The notes: generated by a model not told the origin, from the letters alone. Positions 1 to 11,350 are shown, numbered from the stretch's first letter. The stretch: DNA of 64,000 bases from Monodelphis domestica (GCF_027887165.1 NC_077234.1:247217658-247281657); one strand, 5' to 3'. Numbers and translations are program-made.

Positions 1-559
1 GTAGCATAAGTTTCGAAGCTAATATACTTTTATTATGTGCTTTAAAATGAGTTGTGTCTGATACTTTTTCTGTTCAGCTTTGTATATGGAAACGCCTTCT
101 TTTTATGGTATTAATAATTTCAAAAATCATTTTCTCAAAAAGTTTGGCAAATTTCCTCTCTAAACAACCATCATATGATATTCTTGAACCTTTATATGTT
201 TTGAGCCTGTATTGGGATAACAAGCTACCTAATTCAGCCCAAGTGTGATCAGAGAGAGTGAAACCCTCACCAAAAAATGATTAAGAATGAAAGGTGCCTT
301 CAGGCATCCTCACTTAGAAGAAGGAAGAGGAGGGATCCAGAAAGGGGCAGTCTTTTTTTCCTTCAGTTTTTCTCTTTCACCTCTCTAGCTTTGAATATGT
401 TGGCTTCTCTGGGCTTTGAAGATAATCTTTGCTCCTTTGACTTCAAGATACTACACACTTTATTGGTTTTCCCATTTCTCAAAATTATATTTTGACTTCT
501 TTATCCTTTTCCAAATTTTTAATATGGATATGCCTTAAAAGGAAATTTTTAGACTTTCT

Positions 560-791
560 TTACTTTCTCACCCCTACTTATCCTTTGCACCCCTGAGGCT
601 TCAGTTTAGCACTTTTACACCAATAACTAAAATCTTTATTGCCAGCCTAACCTTTTCTGAGATCCAGACCCACAATCTTTAACTGTCCAAGACACTTCTC
701 TATCAACATTTCCCACTAGCACATCAAATTTAATGTCTCAAATTGCTTTTTATATTTTCTCCTAAAACTACTCTTTTCCCTGACTTTCCCA

Positions 792-830
<39 letters not shown>

Positions 831-1010
831 CACCATCATTAGCTCAGTGTTTCATGTTTGTAATCCTGGGATTATTCTCTTTGATGTATTTCTTCCCTCG
901 GTCTCTCAATGAGAATTCCCAGTTCTCCAAATCTGTTAATTCCCTCTCTGAAACATATCGTAAATCAATTCCTCCTGGTGCCTTCTTTTCTTGTTGGGGC
1001 TGTCTTGTGT
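560..1010 (+). mobile_element. L2/CR1-clade LINE remnant
   Basis: The + strand reads like the region after the reverse transcriptase domain of L2/CR1-type LINEs. A run around 743-800 translates to ...FSPKTTLFPDFPIS, matching the usual 'IIFPPK...LFPIS' segment, and the following 'VILGLFSL' matches 'NLGVILDSSL'. A TG microsatellite has grown inside it. It is old and fragmentary, with no intact ORF. Confidence 0.5.
796..829. repeat. (TG)n microsatellite
   Basis: An uninterrupted run of about 17 TG dinucleotides, lying inside the LINE remnant. Its translation (VCVCVC) is meaningless. Confidence 0.95.
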
Positions 1011-1203
1011 ACTTCTCCTGCTGATGGGTTTCATAAAGTGACAGGTTTAGTGTTCTTGAGGATGTTCCAACAAGAAGGGCATTACATATAGGATAGTCCT
1101 AGCAGTAAGTCAGGCTGTTAAAATTCAGCAAGATCAAAACAATTGTACCGATAATGAAAGATAAAAAAGATTTAATTCCTGAAGCCAAAAAATTTAATCT
1201 TAG

Positions 1204-1395
1204 GGGGCAGCGGGGTGGCTCAGTGGATGGAGAATCAGGCCTAGAGAGGGGAGGTCCTAGGTTCAAATCTGGCCTCAGCCCCTTCCCAGCTGTGTGACCC
1301 TGGGCAAGTCACTTGACCCCCATGGCCTAGCCCTTACCCCTCTTCTGCCTTGGAGCCAATACACAGTATTGACTCCAAGACGGAAGGGGAGAGTT
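1204..1395 (+). mobile_element. Marsupial tRNA-derived SINE (SINE1_Md/WSINE1 type)
   Basis: It starts GGGGCAGCGGGGTGGCTCAG, contains the A/B-box-like stretch ending GGTTCAAATCTGG and the words 'CTGTGTGACCCTGGGCAAG' and 'CTTCTGCCTTGGAGCC', and ends in an A-rich tail. Flanking copies of a word ending CATCTTAG / TAATCTTAG (about 1190-1203 and 1400-1414) look like a slightly diverged target-site duplication, so the copy is fairly young and complete. Confidence 0.9.
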
Positions 1396-1405
1396 TAAAA
1401 AAATT

Positions 1406-3612
1406 TTCATCTTAGATAAAAGAACTCCTCTCTGCCGCTCCATAGTTCAGGGTAACTGACTCCATTGGGCCAGAAGAACTATTCCCTTCAAAAACCATCA
1501 CTAAAGTTGGCAGTTGACTTTGCCAGAAGTCTGGGTTATGTTCTTTGACCCAGCAAGGCCTCTTGGCCACACCTGTACTATCTCTTCACTTCCTCCTCAG
1601 CTACAGCCCCCCAGCCTCATCAACAGTTACGTCATCATCCTGCAAAATCACATCCGCTTGGTAGTCCATTCCTCTCAGTGCCCTCTGATTGGAAGGCAGA
1701 GGCCCCAGGTCAGCGGGCTCCTCATTTCCCACCTTCCTTGGACTCCTCCATCCCCAGGATCTCCTGGCCTCTTTTCAGCTTCCTTTTGGCTGTTCTTCCC
1801 TCATAGTGCCATTGCTGTCTTTCTTTTTTGTGTCTGTATCCCCAGCACCTGGCAGCGTTTGGCACACAATAGGTGCTTAATAAATAATGTATTGACGTAA
1901 GGGGTACCATCCTGGACAATGGACAGTTCATACTCTGTGATGTCATGGCAACCTCAGGTCCCTGGTTGCAGATACAGAGTAGAGAGGCTCAGTCTACTGC
2001 AAATCTCTGAGGAAACATTTAGTTTTCTCTTCAATCCAAGACGCAGTCCTTTCAGGATAGAGTGCTGTCTTCCTCAATGACTGGGTAACAGAGAAGATAT
2101 CTGTAGCCGCCAGGTCACAGGTGAAAGTGGAGGGTCTATTTGGAGGCTTGTGGAATACCATTTCCTCCTCTTTGCCCAGGTCTTACTGGTGAAGGACTCT
2201 TAGAGCCGGAATGGGGAAGGGAATGGGTTTGAGAGAAAAATATGGTCGGAATTCTCTTGGGGATAAGAGTGGGAGAATGAAAGGGACGGATCGCTGAGGG
2301 AGCACAGAGTAGGCAGAGCAGTGCAATCAGGGTGTGAGAGCGGCAGATTCTAGTGACTTGGAGCTTAAGAACAAGTGCCTTTGGCTTCCTTTGTGACCGG
2401 GGTCAAAGAACACGCTTCTCTGTCTTAGATTTTTCAGCTGTAACATGAGGCTATGTAAAGCCCTCCTTAGTTCTTAATACGATTCTATGGTTCTGATTGT
2501 CCCCATGCTGACAGCCAATATGCAGTGGGGCTTATTGGATCTTCTCCCCTTAAGGTCGGGCCAATTTTCCTAACATTTGAAAAATAGAGAAAGGCTTGTC
2601 ATTGATCTCCTGCCACCGGCCCCGCGTGGCTCCTCTTTTTTTAATCTACTCCACTGAAAAGGAACACGGAGGAAGGAGGCTGGGAGGCCAGGCCTTGTGA
2701 GGTTCAGATGAGATCATGGAAGTAAAGCGCCCTCTAAGTGTTAGGGGTTTGTATTCTTTCCTCCAGTCCTGGGACTTCTTCAGTCTGGTGAAGTCTTTTG
2801 CTGAATTCCAGAAGCGCCAGAGCCATGCTTTATAGAGCCGTGTAGGGGGTGTTGGCAAATGCTGCAGGGTAAACATTTAGAGGCGCGCTCTTACGTCTGA
2901 CCATCATGACTGATAGCAGTCATCAAGCCTGACAGTGTAGACTTAGGAGATGTGGAGGCTCCCCCTGGGAATTTGACAAGGGGGGCTCTTGGCAATCTTT
3001 GCAGCTGGCTCCAGCCAACCCCTAAGTGGAAGTCACCTGGGCAAGTGACAGAGCTGGACTTTGGGAGGCACGTCCTCCGCCTCCAAGAGCAAGTGTACTT
3101 CCCGAGGTTCTGTGGAGAACACTATTTTCTCAGAGAAAACCTTCAGGACAAAAATGGGAAGAAAACACAGGATATTTTCAGAAGGTGAGAATTTCCCTTT
3201 CTGCTCTCCTCAGTAGCTTGTAATGTAACCATCACTGCCTTTGTGACCTTGGAAATATTCAAGAAATAAGCTTCCTGCCCGATCACTCCACCCCACTGCC
3301 CCATACTCGTCTTTATGCAAGGACGTGGGCACTCATCAGTCTGATTCTGGCCCTTGGTCACTGGGGGTTAGCAATAGCTTTGTGCTATAAAACGGCCGCC
3401 ATGTTTCTGTAGCCAGAAGGGACTTGGCTCTATCTAGTGTTTGATACTTCACTTAATGCCTTACTTGCTTTTCTTTCTAGTTACCAGGTAACTCCACTTG
3501 ACTCAGTTTCTTTATGTGGTGAATATTAATTATATATAACGTTGCCTCTGGATGCCTTAGGATTGTTGTGTGGCTAAAATGAGGTAATCATGTTTATGGA
3601 AGTGTTGGGTTT
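1406..3612. other. Upstream flank of the + strand gene; no confirmed exon
   Basis: This is the interval in which the missing first exon and promoter of the + gene should lie. It is mostly unique sequence. About 1810-1885 carries an L2/MIR 3' tail (CAGCACCTGGCAG, then AGGTGCTTAATAAATAATG). About 2430-2495 resembles another repeat 3' end. A TATAAAA word at 3386-3392 and a strong-looking splice donor (AAG/GTGAGA at 3182-3190) are present, but neither can be tied to the gene: the donor closes an open frame in the wrong phase for the downstream acceptor. Confidence 0.4.
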
Positions 3613-3811
3613 TTTTAAGCCCTTACCTTCCATCTTAGAATCAATATTGTGTATTGCTTCCAAGGCAGAATAGTGGTAAGGAGTAGGCAACTGGGGGTAA
3701 AATGACTTGCCCAGGGTAACACAGCTAAGGAAGTATCTGAGGCCAGATTTGACCCTACGATGTCCTGTCGCTAGGCCTGGCTTTCAATCCACTGAGCCAC
3801 CTAGTCCCTGT
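3613..3811 (-). mobile_element. Marsupial SINE1-type element, antisense
   Basis: The reverse complement shows the full SINE: CTAGGTGGCTCAGTGGATTG at the right end, the 'CTGTGTTACCCTGGGCAAG' core, and 'TACCTTCCATCTTAG' in antisense near the tail, with a T-run (the antisense poly(A)) at the left. It sits immediately upstream of the + gene's coding exon, within the presumed intron. Confidence 0.9.
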
Positions 3812-3934
3812 GGAAGTGTTTTGAAAATTATAAATTGCTATACGCATAATGACATCTTCTCTTATTACATCCTCGCCCTCCCTTCTCCTGGTCCCTGTTC
3901 AGAGCCCCCTTCCCACGCCTGCGATCGTTGTGGC

Positions 3935-3972
3935 ATTTCCTTCCTTCTCACTTATCGTTTCTCCTTTATCAG
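3935..3972 (+). other. Predicted 3' splice acceptor of the + gene
   Basis: A pyrimidine-rich tract (TTCCTTCTCACTTATCG, then TTTCTCCTTTATCAG) ends in AG at 3971-3972. The downstream sequence CCAATCTGCTCC matches CAAATCTGGTAC directly after an equivalent AG in the - strand paralog, in the same codon phase (phase 1). Homology between the paralogous proteins starts at this point. The ATG at 3849 lies upstream of it, inside the tract, and is therefore probably intronic. Confidence 0.7.
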
Positions 3973-6900
3973 CCAATCTGCTCCAGGTCCCTCTAAAAAG
4001 CCTCTGTCACCAGGATAAGTCAGCGCTATGTCCGTGTCCCCCTCACTGGGTTGCATCACTGAGTGGAGAAGACCCTAGCCCCCAGACGGAGCAGGTGCCC
4101 CACATCAAGCATCAGTCCAGAACCAAGCTGTCACAACTTCCTGGGCACAGGACCACAGCCACACAACTGTCCTACCCCTGCAAGCGGACTATGGCTGCCC
4201 CACTGCCGCACCTTGACCATCAGAGCGTAGCGAAGTCTTCTTCAGTCTCTAAATGCCAATCAAAGGCAACCGTTTTACCCTCACTGTGTCCTGAGTACAA
4301 GACCAAGGCAACTGCCATGACGTTGCCCTGCAAAGACCAATGGGTAGCATCTCCATCGAACCATAATGAGTTGATTGAAGCTGCATTTAATTCCAGCCAC
4401 TGGACCGAGATTCCTAGCAGGCATGAACACATTCCCAAAATGCCACAGCCCTCTGACCACCAGATTGAGGAGGGAGTGCACCTCAACCAGAGGTCCACAG
4501 CAGCAGGTCAGCAGGCGGACTGTGGCAAGATAGAACTTCCAGCTCGCCCCTACTCCCAGGCTCAGAACTCTGTTGTCGAAGTCGAATTTCCTAGCCCTCA
4601 GACTAAGGCTGTGGTGAAATCTGCACATCTGCCTGGCTCCCCAACTCCCCTGTCACAAAGCTGTAGCCCACAAAGAACCACTGTGTTCCCATTACCGTGC
4701 CTTTACAAAGGCTTCAAGGGCACAGCTAAGAAAACCTCAGCTCTGAATCTCTTTGTAAAGACTGCAGCTCCGAACTTATCCCATTCTGACCTCCATAGCA
4801 AGTTTTTATCTTCAGTACAGTACGTGGATCATTACCCCAGGGCAAGGGCTGCACTTTCATTACATAGTAATCCCTTTGCCACGGCCACAACTGTACTGGG
4901 CTCAGCATATACCCATCTATGGTCACCTTCATTCTATCTTCAGGGGAGATCCATTTCCAAATCATCCTCAGTCACTAAGCTCCAGACGACTCTCCAAACT
5001 GCACCATCATCAAGGCAAGGATGCTCTGAGAGTGATGAAAGTGATGGCTCCATGTGTTCAGACCTCTTGGATGAGGCCATCTTTGGGCCTCTTCCATACT
5101 CTGACAATCCACCTACGTCATCCCCAGTCCCTGATTATATACCTAAAGGGGAGATATCGACAGTATCATCACACTCTGACTCCCAATTTATACCTCCTCT
5201 CTGCTGCAATCACTGTACTGAGGTTCTATCCATCCTCAATCATCAGGATATAAATTCAACAGGTGCTGCCCACAGAATGGACGTCTTAGAACAGGATAAT
5301 TGCTGGGCTATACCCTGGTCATTTTGCAGCAAAAAAAACAAGCTTCCATCAGCCCTAAGTGAAAATGGTGGGGCTTCCTTGGATTGTAACTACAAAGAAA
5401 CAATTAGACCAGTCTTTGAGCAAGTCCTCATCACAAGTCTACCAGAACTAGATCACCTTCTTGAGTCTCCACTGTGTCTGGCCCAAGAGAAAACACCTCC
5501 ATTGGTCCTAAGTAATCACACCAACGTTCCACTAGACCTTAATCACTGTTCTTTAATTTCACTGGACCAAGACCATTGGGTTGATACTAAATTAACCTCT
5601 GATGACAAAAATAACCCAACAGTTCCTAACTGCCTGATAGAAGCTACAGTGAACACTAATCCAAAGGCAATTTCTCCACTAGGCTTGGATTCCCTGGGTA
5701 TAGATTCAGTAGACCTGCATGATCAGGCAGTACCATTATATCTAACCCACCAGGTCCCATCTCCACCTGCCCCCAACCACCAGGTTCTGCTTCTGCCTGA
5801 CCCCCTCCATCAATCCACAAATCTCCCTAGCTCTGATCATCATGACAAAGACAAAACAGACACTAAAGGTCAGGGTACACTTCAGTCATTCCCAGGTCAT
5901 TGGGAAACTATGTTTACACAACTCAACCAGAAGTTCACAACTCCCAAAGCCCAAAACAACCAGGAAGAAATCCAACCAGGCACAACTCAAGCTGACCACA
6001 GCCATCAGGTTACATTCCCAGATATCCTTGAACAACAGACTGAAGTTACAAAAGATACTAACAATACCCAGGACAGCTGTACCACAACCTCAGACTACCA
6101 GCTGCAGATTACAGGCGATCCCAACAATACCCAGGACAGCTGTACCACAATCCCAGAATACCAGCTGCAGATAACAGGAGATCCCAACAATACCCAGTAC
6201 AGCTGTACCACAACCCCAGAATATCAGCTGCAGATAACAGGAGATCCCAACAATACCCAGGACAGCTGTACCACAACCCCAGAATATCAGCTGCAGATAA
6301 CAGGAGATCCCAACAATACCCAGGACAGCTGTATCACAACCTCAGAACACCAGCTGCAGTTTATAGAAGATCCTAACAATACCCAGGACAGCTATATCAC
6401 AGCCTCAGAATACCAGCTGCAGATAACAGGAGATCCCAACAATACCCAAGACAGCTGTATCACAACTTCAGAACACCAGCTGCAGTTTATAGAAGATCCT
6501 AACAATACCCAGGACAGCTATATCACAACCCCAGAATACCAGCTGCAGATAACAGGAGATCCCAACAATACCCAGGACAGCTGTATCACAACTTCAGAAT
6601 ACCAGCTGCAAATTACAGGTGATCCCAACAATACCCAGGACAGCTGTATCACAACCTCAGAACACCAGCTGCAGTTTATAGAAGATCCTAACAATACCCA
6701 GGACAGCTATATCACAACCCCAGAATACCAGCTACAGATAACAGGAGATCCCAACAATACCCAGGACAGCTGTATCACAACTTCAGAATACCAGCTGCAA
6801 ATTACAGGAGATCCCAACAATACCCAGGACAGCTGTATCACAACCTCAGAACACCAGCTGCAGTTTATAGAAGATCCTAACAATACCCAGGACAGCTATA

Positions 6901-8324
6901 TCACAACCCCAGAATGCCAGCTGCAGATAACAGGAGATCCCAACAATACCCAGGACAGCTGTATCACAACTTCAGAATACCAGCTGCAAATTACAGGAGA
7001 TCCCAACAATACCCAGGATAGCTGTATCACAACCTCAGAATACCAGTTGCAGGGTACAAGAGATCCCAACAATACCCAGGACAGCTGTATCACAACCTCA
7101 GAATATCAGCTGCAGATTACAGGCAATCCCAACAATACCCGGGACAGCTATATCACAGCCTCAGAATACCAGCTGCAAATAACAGGAGATCCCAACAATA
7201 CTCAAGACAGCTGTATCACAGCCCCAGAATACCAGCTTCAAATTACAGGAGATCCCAACAATTCCCAAGACAGCTGTATCACAACCTCAGAACACCAGTT
7301 GCAGGGTACAGGAGATCCCAACAATAAGCAGGATGTCTGTATCACAGCTTCAGAATACCAGTTGGACATTATAGAAGATCCCAACAATACCCAGGACAGC
7401 TATATTACAGCCTCAGAATACCAGTTGCAGGGTACAGGAGATCCTAACAATACCCAGGACAGCTATGTCACAGCCTCAGAATACCAACCAGAACCTTCAC
7501 AAAGTGCTAAACAGTGGCTCATACCTCTACTGGGTCCTGAACTCAATACTAGAACTCTAATAGATTACTATAATCCCTTAGCTCAGGTTGAACAGATCTC
7601 TGACCCTCACAGTAAGATACATTCTGGGCTCCAAAACCAGATCCAGACTGTGCAGAATAACAAAGCTACATGGTGTTTAAATTACATGAAACCTCCCATC
7701 ATTGAAGGTGGGACAGTTCCTATTAAAATTGTGAATTACATCATCACTTCCATTCCCCAGGAGACAATAAAAAATGACATCTGTAAGCAAATTCTTCTGC
7801 GGAGGATGCACAGAGGTACTCATCAATTTACTCATCTATTATGTAGTTATAAGGTCTGCTTATCTTGTGCCTCTTGGATCCCAAATGGCTGTTTCCATGG
7901 TCATGCAATGAAATATTCTTCTCAAGCACAATTGCTAGCCATACCATTACCTGTGCCTGGTTCTTCAGAAGAGATGGGAGTGAAATTTGTTCTTCAAATT
8001 CCTCATTCAAAGGCAGAATCCATTTCTAACACTGAATACCCAGACTCTAGTAAGCTCAGTCCCTCATGCAATTCATTTGACTGTCCATCATCACAATCAG
8101 AAGCCATGCCTGCTAAGCCATCCATTTTACAGCTGCCAGCTAAGAGTTGGATCAACTTAATGTTTGACACTGATTACCAGAAATGGGCAAGAAAAACATC
8201 TAGTTCATCCCAATTTAGAGAGAAAATGCCCCTGAAGACTAATACCACTAGTCAGCAGTCAAGGAACTATAAGAGATTTGTGAAATCTTTCCTATATAAA
8301 TTTCAGAGAAAAGAGGAAAATTAA
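3973..8324 (+). CDS. Large repeat-bearing coding exon of an unrecognised marsupial gene (paralog A)
   Basis: A long open frame (1,491 codons if read from the ATG at 3849; about 1,449 residues from the predicted acceptor). Numbering from that ATG: residues 42-390 are low-complexity, rich in Ser/Pro/His/Gln; 393-400 form an acidic serine patch (SESDESDG) of casein-kinase-2 type; 732-1214 are 23 tandem 21-residue units; 1273-1390 form a conserved block including IEGG, SIPQE, KQILLRRM, the Cys/His set C1337, C1340, C1348, H1350, H1352, and EEMGVKFVLQIP. The tail is basic (FVKSFLYKFQRKEEN). No signal peptide or membrane segment is seen once the intronic start is discarded. The - strand exon at 17368-20507 is a paralog along its whole length apart from the array. 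Composition and rapid divergence suggest a testis or sperm protein; a relation to casein-kinase-2-interacting CSNKA2IP or to C2orf16/SPATA31H1 is only a guess from memory. It is likely the last coding exon, with the start codon upstream. Confidence 0.85.
6042..7490 (+). repeat. 23 x 63-bp in-frame coding tandem repeat
   Basis: Exactly 1,449 bp, i.e. 23 units of 63 bp, all in frame. The unit reads roughly Q-[IT/FI]-[TG/E]-DPNNTQDS followed by [CY]-ITT-[SP]-E-[YH]-QL. Central units group into a higher-order pattern: a Y-type, an H-type, then a QFIED...YITTPEY unit recur as 189-bp blocks (units 9-11 and 12-14), while units 5-8 alternate as 126-bp pairs. Edge units (1, 17-23) are more diverged (QGTRD, NNKQDV, DIIED), as expected for an array expanding from its centre by unequal exchange. 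Confidence 0.97.
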
Positions 8325-9242
8325 ACAGGCAAGTGAATCCTCTATGCATTTTGTTTTGTGTGTCACTTATTCTTTTCGCTTAGAGAAACAGGAAACCTAC
8401 AGAATTTAGGAAGAGCCAAGTATGCACTCATACATATGCCGTGAGATGATTCTCCATGTCCCAGATAGCCTTCTCTCCTTCCCAACTTTTCTCTTTTGAC
8501 TCCTGCAACATCTAGTTTTCTACGTGTTTAGTGAACAAAGTCTTCAGTATTTTCAAATCATTGTGACTTCTCTGCAATATGTACTCCTTCTTTGTAAAGA
8601 GAATCACAAAGCTGCCAGGTAATAGATAATAGTAACATATTAAATATACTAATATATTATATGATCTTGGTAATTATTAAAGACAAAAGATTCCATCACA
8701 TAATGCCCAATTTTTTGTTGATTAGTATTTCCAAAGGCAAACATGTGAAACTAAGTAGTAAATGGTTGAGCTTACATAAAACGTTCACTTTTGAAAAAAC
8801 TGCTGGGTAGAGAATTATCTTCCTTTATCTTTCCCCACTATTTTCCTGTCTCACATGAAAAGATAGCCCTTCTTTAAGGAAACTCCCTCCATGTGTTCCT
8901 TTGATCCCACTCCATCCTATCTTCTCCAATATTGTTCCCTCAATCAACCCCACTCTGATCTTTAATCTCACTCTCAAATAACTCTCCCTTCATTGAGATT
9001 TTCAGTTATAATCTCCATGCAGAGGAGTAGCAGATCTACTTATTCAGTACTAATATCTTTACTGACCTCTTAGAGTCTTGCATCTTCAACTGCATCTCAG
9101 CAATTAAACCAAATGTTTTATGAACATCTTAAAAAAATTTAGTTCCAAATACTCTCCTTTCTTCCACCCCTCCCCCACTTATTAAGAAGGCAAGATGCAA
9201 CTATTCCTATTAAAAAAACTTAAAAGAACAGATATAAATGGA
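8325..9242. other. 3' flank of the + gene with old repeat debris
   Basis: No ORF of note. A possible ATTAAA polyadenylation signal lies near 8676. About 8870-9120 resembles CR1/L2-type LINE sequence of the TCCATCCTATCTTCTCCAAT kind often seen in marsupials, but is too worn to classify firmly. Confidence 0.4.
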
Positions 9243-9616
9243 TTTTTCCTTAAAATAAGTATATACCAAAAACCACCAACAAGTTATCTGTGATGAGGAT
9301 ACGTTTAAAGCCTTCCCTTTAAGATCAGGAAATGCTAGTAATAACAATGAGGAGAAAAAGAAATTTAAGGAATCAGAATAGGCAAAGAGATAATAAAACT
9401 TTGCACAGACAATATGATGGTATATGTGGTAAATCTTATAGATTCAACTAAAAATTAGTTGGAATTATCAATAATTTTAGGAAAGTAGCAGGGTATAAAA
9501 TAAACCCACATAAAAATGAGCATTTGTATATATCACGAATAAAGTCATGCAAGAAGAGATTATAAGAGATCAACCATTTAAAATAATCATAATAGATAGA
9601 ATAAAATACCTACAAG
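9243..9616 (+). mobile_element. Old L1 ORF2 fragment (RT region)
   Basis: It aligns by eye with the RT region of the other L1 copies here: 'ATACCAAAAACCACCAACAA', 'AAGATCAGGAAATGC', then 'GACAATATGATGGTATATGT' (the DD box region) and 'AAAATAAACCCACATAAAAA'. It is heavily mutated and both ends are missing, so it is older than the copies at 24435 and 42354. Confidence 0.75.
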
Positions 9617-9634
9617 ATTGGGGGAAGGGGAAAG

Positions 9635-9905
9635 AGAATAAGCATTTCTTATTTTCTTTCTGTGGTTTCTACTATGTATAAGTTTCTGTCCTAAGTGCTT
9701 TACAAGTATTATTTCATTTGATCCTCACAATAGCCTTAGGAGGTAGGGACTATCATTATCCCTGTTTTTCAGTTTAAAAAAGGGAGGCAGACAGAGGTTA
9801 AATAACTTGCCCAGTATTCCACAGCTAGTAAGTGGTTATGGCAAAATTTGAACTCAGTCCTTTCTAACTCTAGGCCCAATACTCTACCCACTGTGGCTCC
9901 TAGCT
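9635..9905 (-). mobile_element. MIR-type CORE-SINE, antisense
   Basis: It reads as the reverse complement of MIR: 'AAGTGCTTTACAAGTATTAT', 'TTTGATCCTCACAATAGCC', 'AGGTTAAATAACTTGCCCAG', and 'CACAGCTAGTAAGTGG' in the order expected for antisense. Confidence 0.8.
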
Positions 9906-10374
9906 TTACTCTTCTTTTGAAATACCTCATTTTCATTAATCAGTAGTTTTTGGTATGTATTTTGTGAGTATGTTCCAACTTCCTTTACCTTTAATAAAAT
10001 ATGCATATTCTAATTTTTTTCTTCATTCTCCTAGATGTTAGGAATCCTGAGCTGATTTTTTTCATAGCTAAAAGCTTTCTACTGGATGCTTGCAAAATTG
10101 GCAATGCCTGGCATTAAAAATCTGACATTTAACCACTTTGGAACTTTAAGCCTGGGGGTTTTCTTCATCAGCAATTTGTGAATTGTATCACTTAGACTCA
10201 GGCATCTGTTTTAAACACTCTAGAACAATTCTCTTATGTTACTTTCTACTGCCTCCTGGGTTTCCTTTACATGCTATAATCAAGAATCCTCTTGGGTCCC
10301 ACTTACAGGTTCCAGACCTTGCCTTAGTTTTGTTAAATTTAATTGTGGTTGAGACTGAAATATATTAATTAGGT

Positions 10375-10593
10375 GGTCGCCAGGGATTTAATTTCTAAAT
10401 CCCAAAATGAATGACTGAAGTAAAATGAATTTATGGTAGTTTTATTTACAATAGAGGGAAGATATTAATAGGAATGATGAGAAGAGAGAGAGAGACAGAG
10501 AGACAGACAGAGAGAGAGAGAGAGAGGAGACAGAGACAGAGACAGAGAGATGAGACAGAGAGACAGAGAGAGACCAAGAGGAGAGAGAGAGAC

Positions 10594-10658
<65 letters not shown>

Positions 10659-11350
10659 ACGAGAGAGCACGAGAGAGCACTCTGGCTTCCTTTGATACCA
10701 GTTAGAAATTCTAATCCCCAGCCAGGGGAAGAGAGTCTCAAGATGATGGGTCTTACCTGGAGGTTTCCAGAAAGGCGGGGTCACTAAGTCAGCCTTTCAC
10801 TCACCAACTGAGGTCTGAGGTCTCCTGCACAAGTTCCTCCAGGGGTCCAGTTCCTCCAGTCCAACTCTGAGTCAGAGATCCTCCATCCAACTCAAATCTT
10901 GAATTGAATATCTTCTTCTGGCCTCTGATCCTCTTTTTAAAGATCTTTTCCTCTTGTGTCACCTCCCTTAAATTTCATGTCTACCAATAACAGCAGACAT
11001 TTTTCTCCAGGACTGCCCACTCTTTAGTTCACACCTTCCTTGGTTAGATTTACCTTTTGGGTTACTTAACACCTTTTTTGGTTAGTTCACCTTTTGTAGT
11101 TACTTAACACCTTTTTGTAGTTAAAATGGGTAGATCTACTTAAAATATTGAGTTATCACCTTTTGGGGATTCAAATCTAAAAATAGATTGTGGATTACAA
11201 TTCAATCTTTCCAATAAAGGAAGAGCTATGTACCTTCATTGTTACAATCAGGTGATTATAATTTAATCTTCACAATAAAGGAAGAGGGAAGTATTTTCAT
11301 TGTTACAATCAGGAGATAGCTAAATCAAATCTTCATGGTCTCCTCAATTT
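10375..11350 (-). mobile_element. LTR-like fossil (unclassified endogenous retrovirus), tentative
   Basis: On the minus strand there is a TTTAAAA TATA-like word near 10930 and an AATAAA word at about 10441-10446, the order expected across an LTR promoter and polyadenylation region. The GA-rich microsatellite lies between them. No internal retroviral coding region could be recognised next to it. Boundaries are approximate and it could be another kind of interspersed repeat. Confidence 0.3.
10484..10676. repeat. (GA)n-rich microsatellite
   Basis: About 190 bp of GA with interspersed GACA variants; the purest part is 10602-10658. Open frames across it on both strands (Arg/Glu repeats, or Ser/Leu repeats) are artefacts of composition. 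Confidence 0.95.

Noticed and set aside
2952-3184. Open frame ending at a good splice donor, as first coding exon of the + gene
   Set aside because: Its only start is GTG, and joining at 3184 leaves two extra bases (phase 2), while the acceptor at 3972 needs phase 1. The other open frame across it (from 3026) ends in phase 0.
3386-3412. TATAAAA box followed by a Kozak-like GCCGCCATG
   Set aside because: The ATG lies too close to the TATA box to be transcribed from it and meets a stop after three codons.
3849-3972. ATG at 3849 as the start of the + gene
   Set aside because: The residues it adds are a translated polypyrimidine tract with no counterpart in paralog B, and a homologous phase-1 splice acceptor follows at 3972.
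6896-7093. Antisense frame VIQLSWVLLGSPVICSWYSE in the array
   Set aside because: It is a shadow of the periodic sense coding sequence.
6042-7490. CRISPR-like or satellite array
   Set aside because: The 63-bp units are contiguous without spacers and stay in one coding frame across 23 copies; it is a coding minisatellite.
10442-10784. Ser/Leu- and Arg/Glu-repeat open frames
   Set aside because: They are translations of the GA microsatellite and carry no gene signal.
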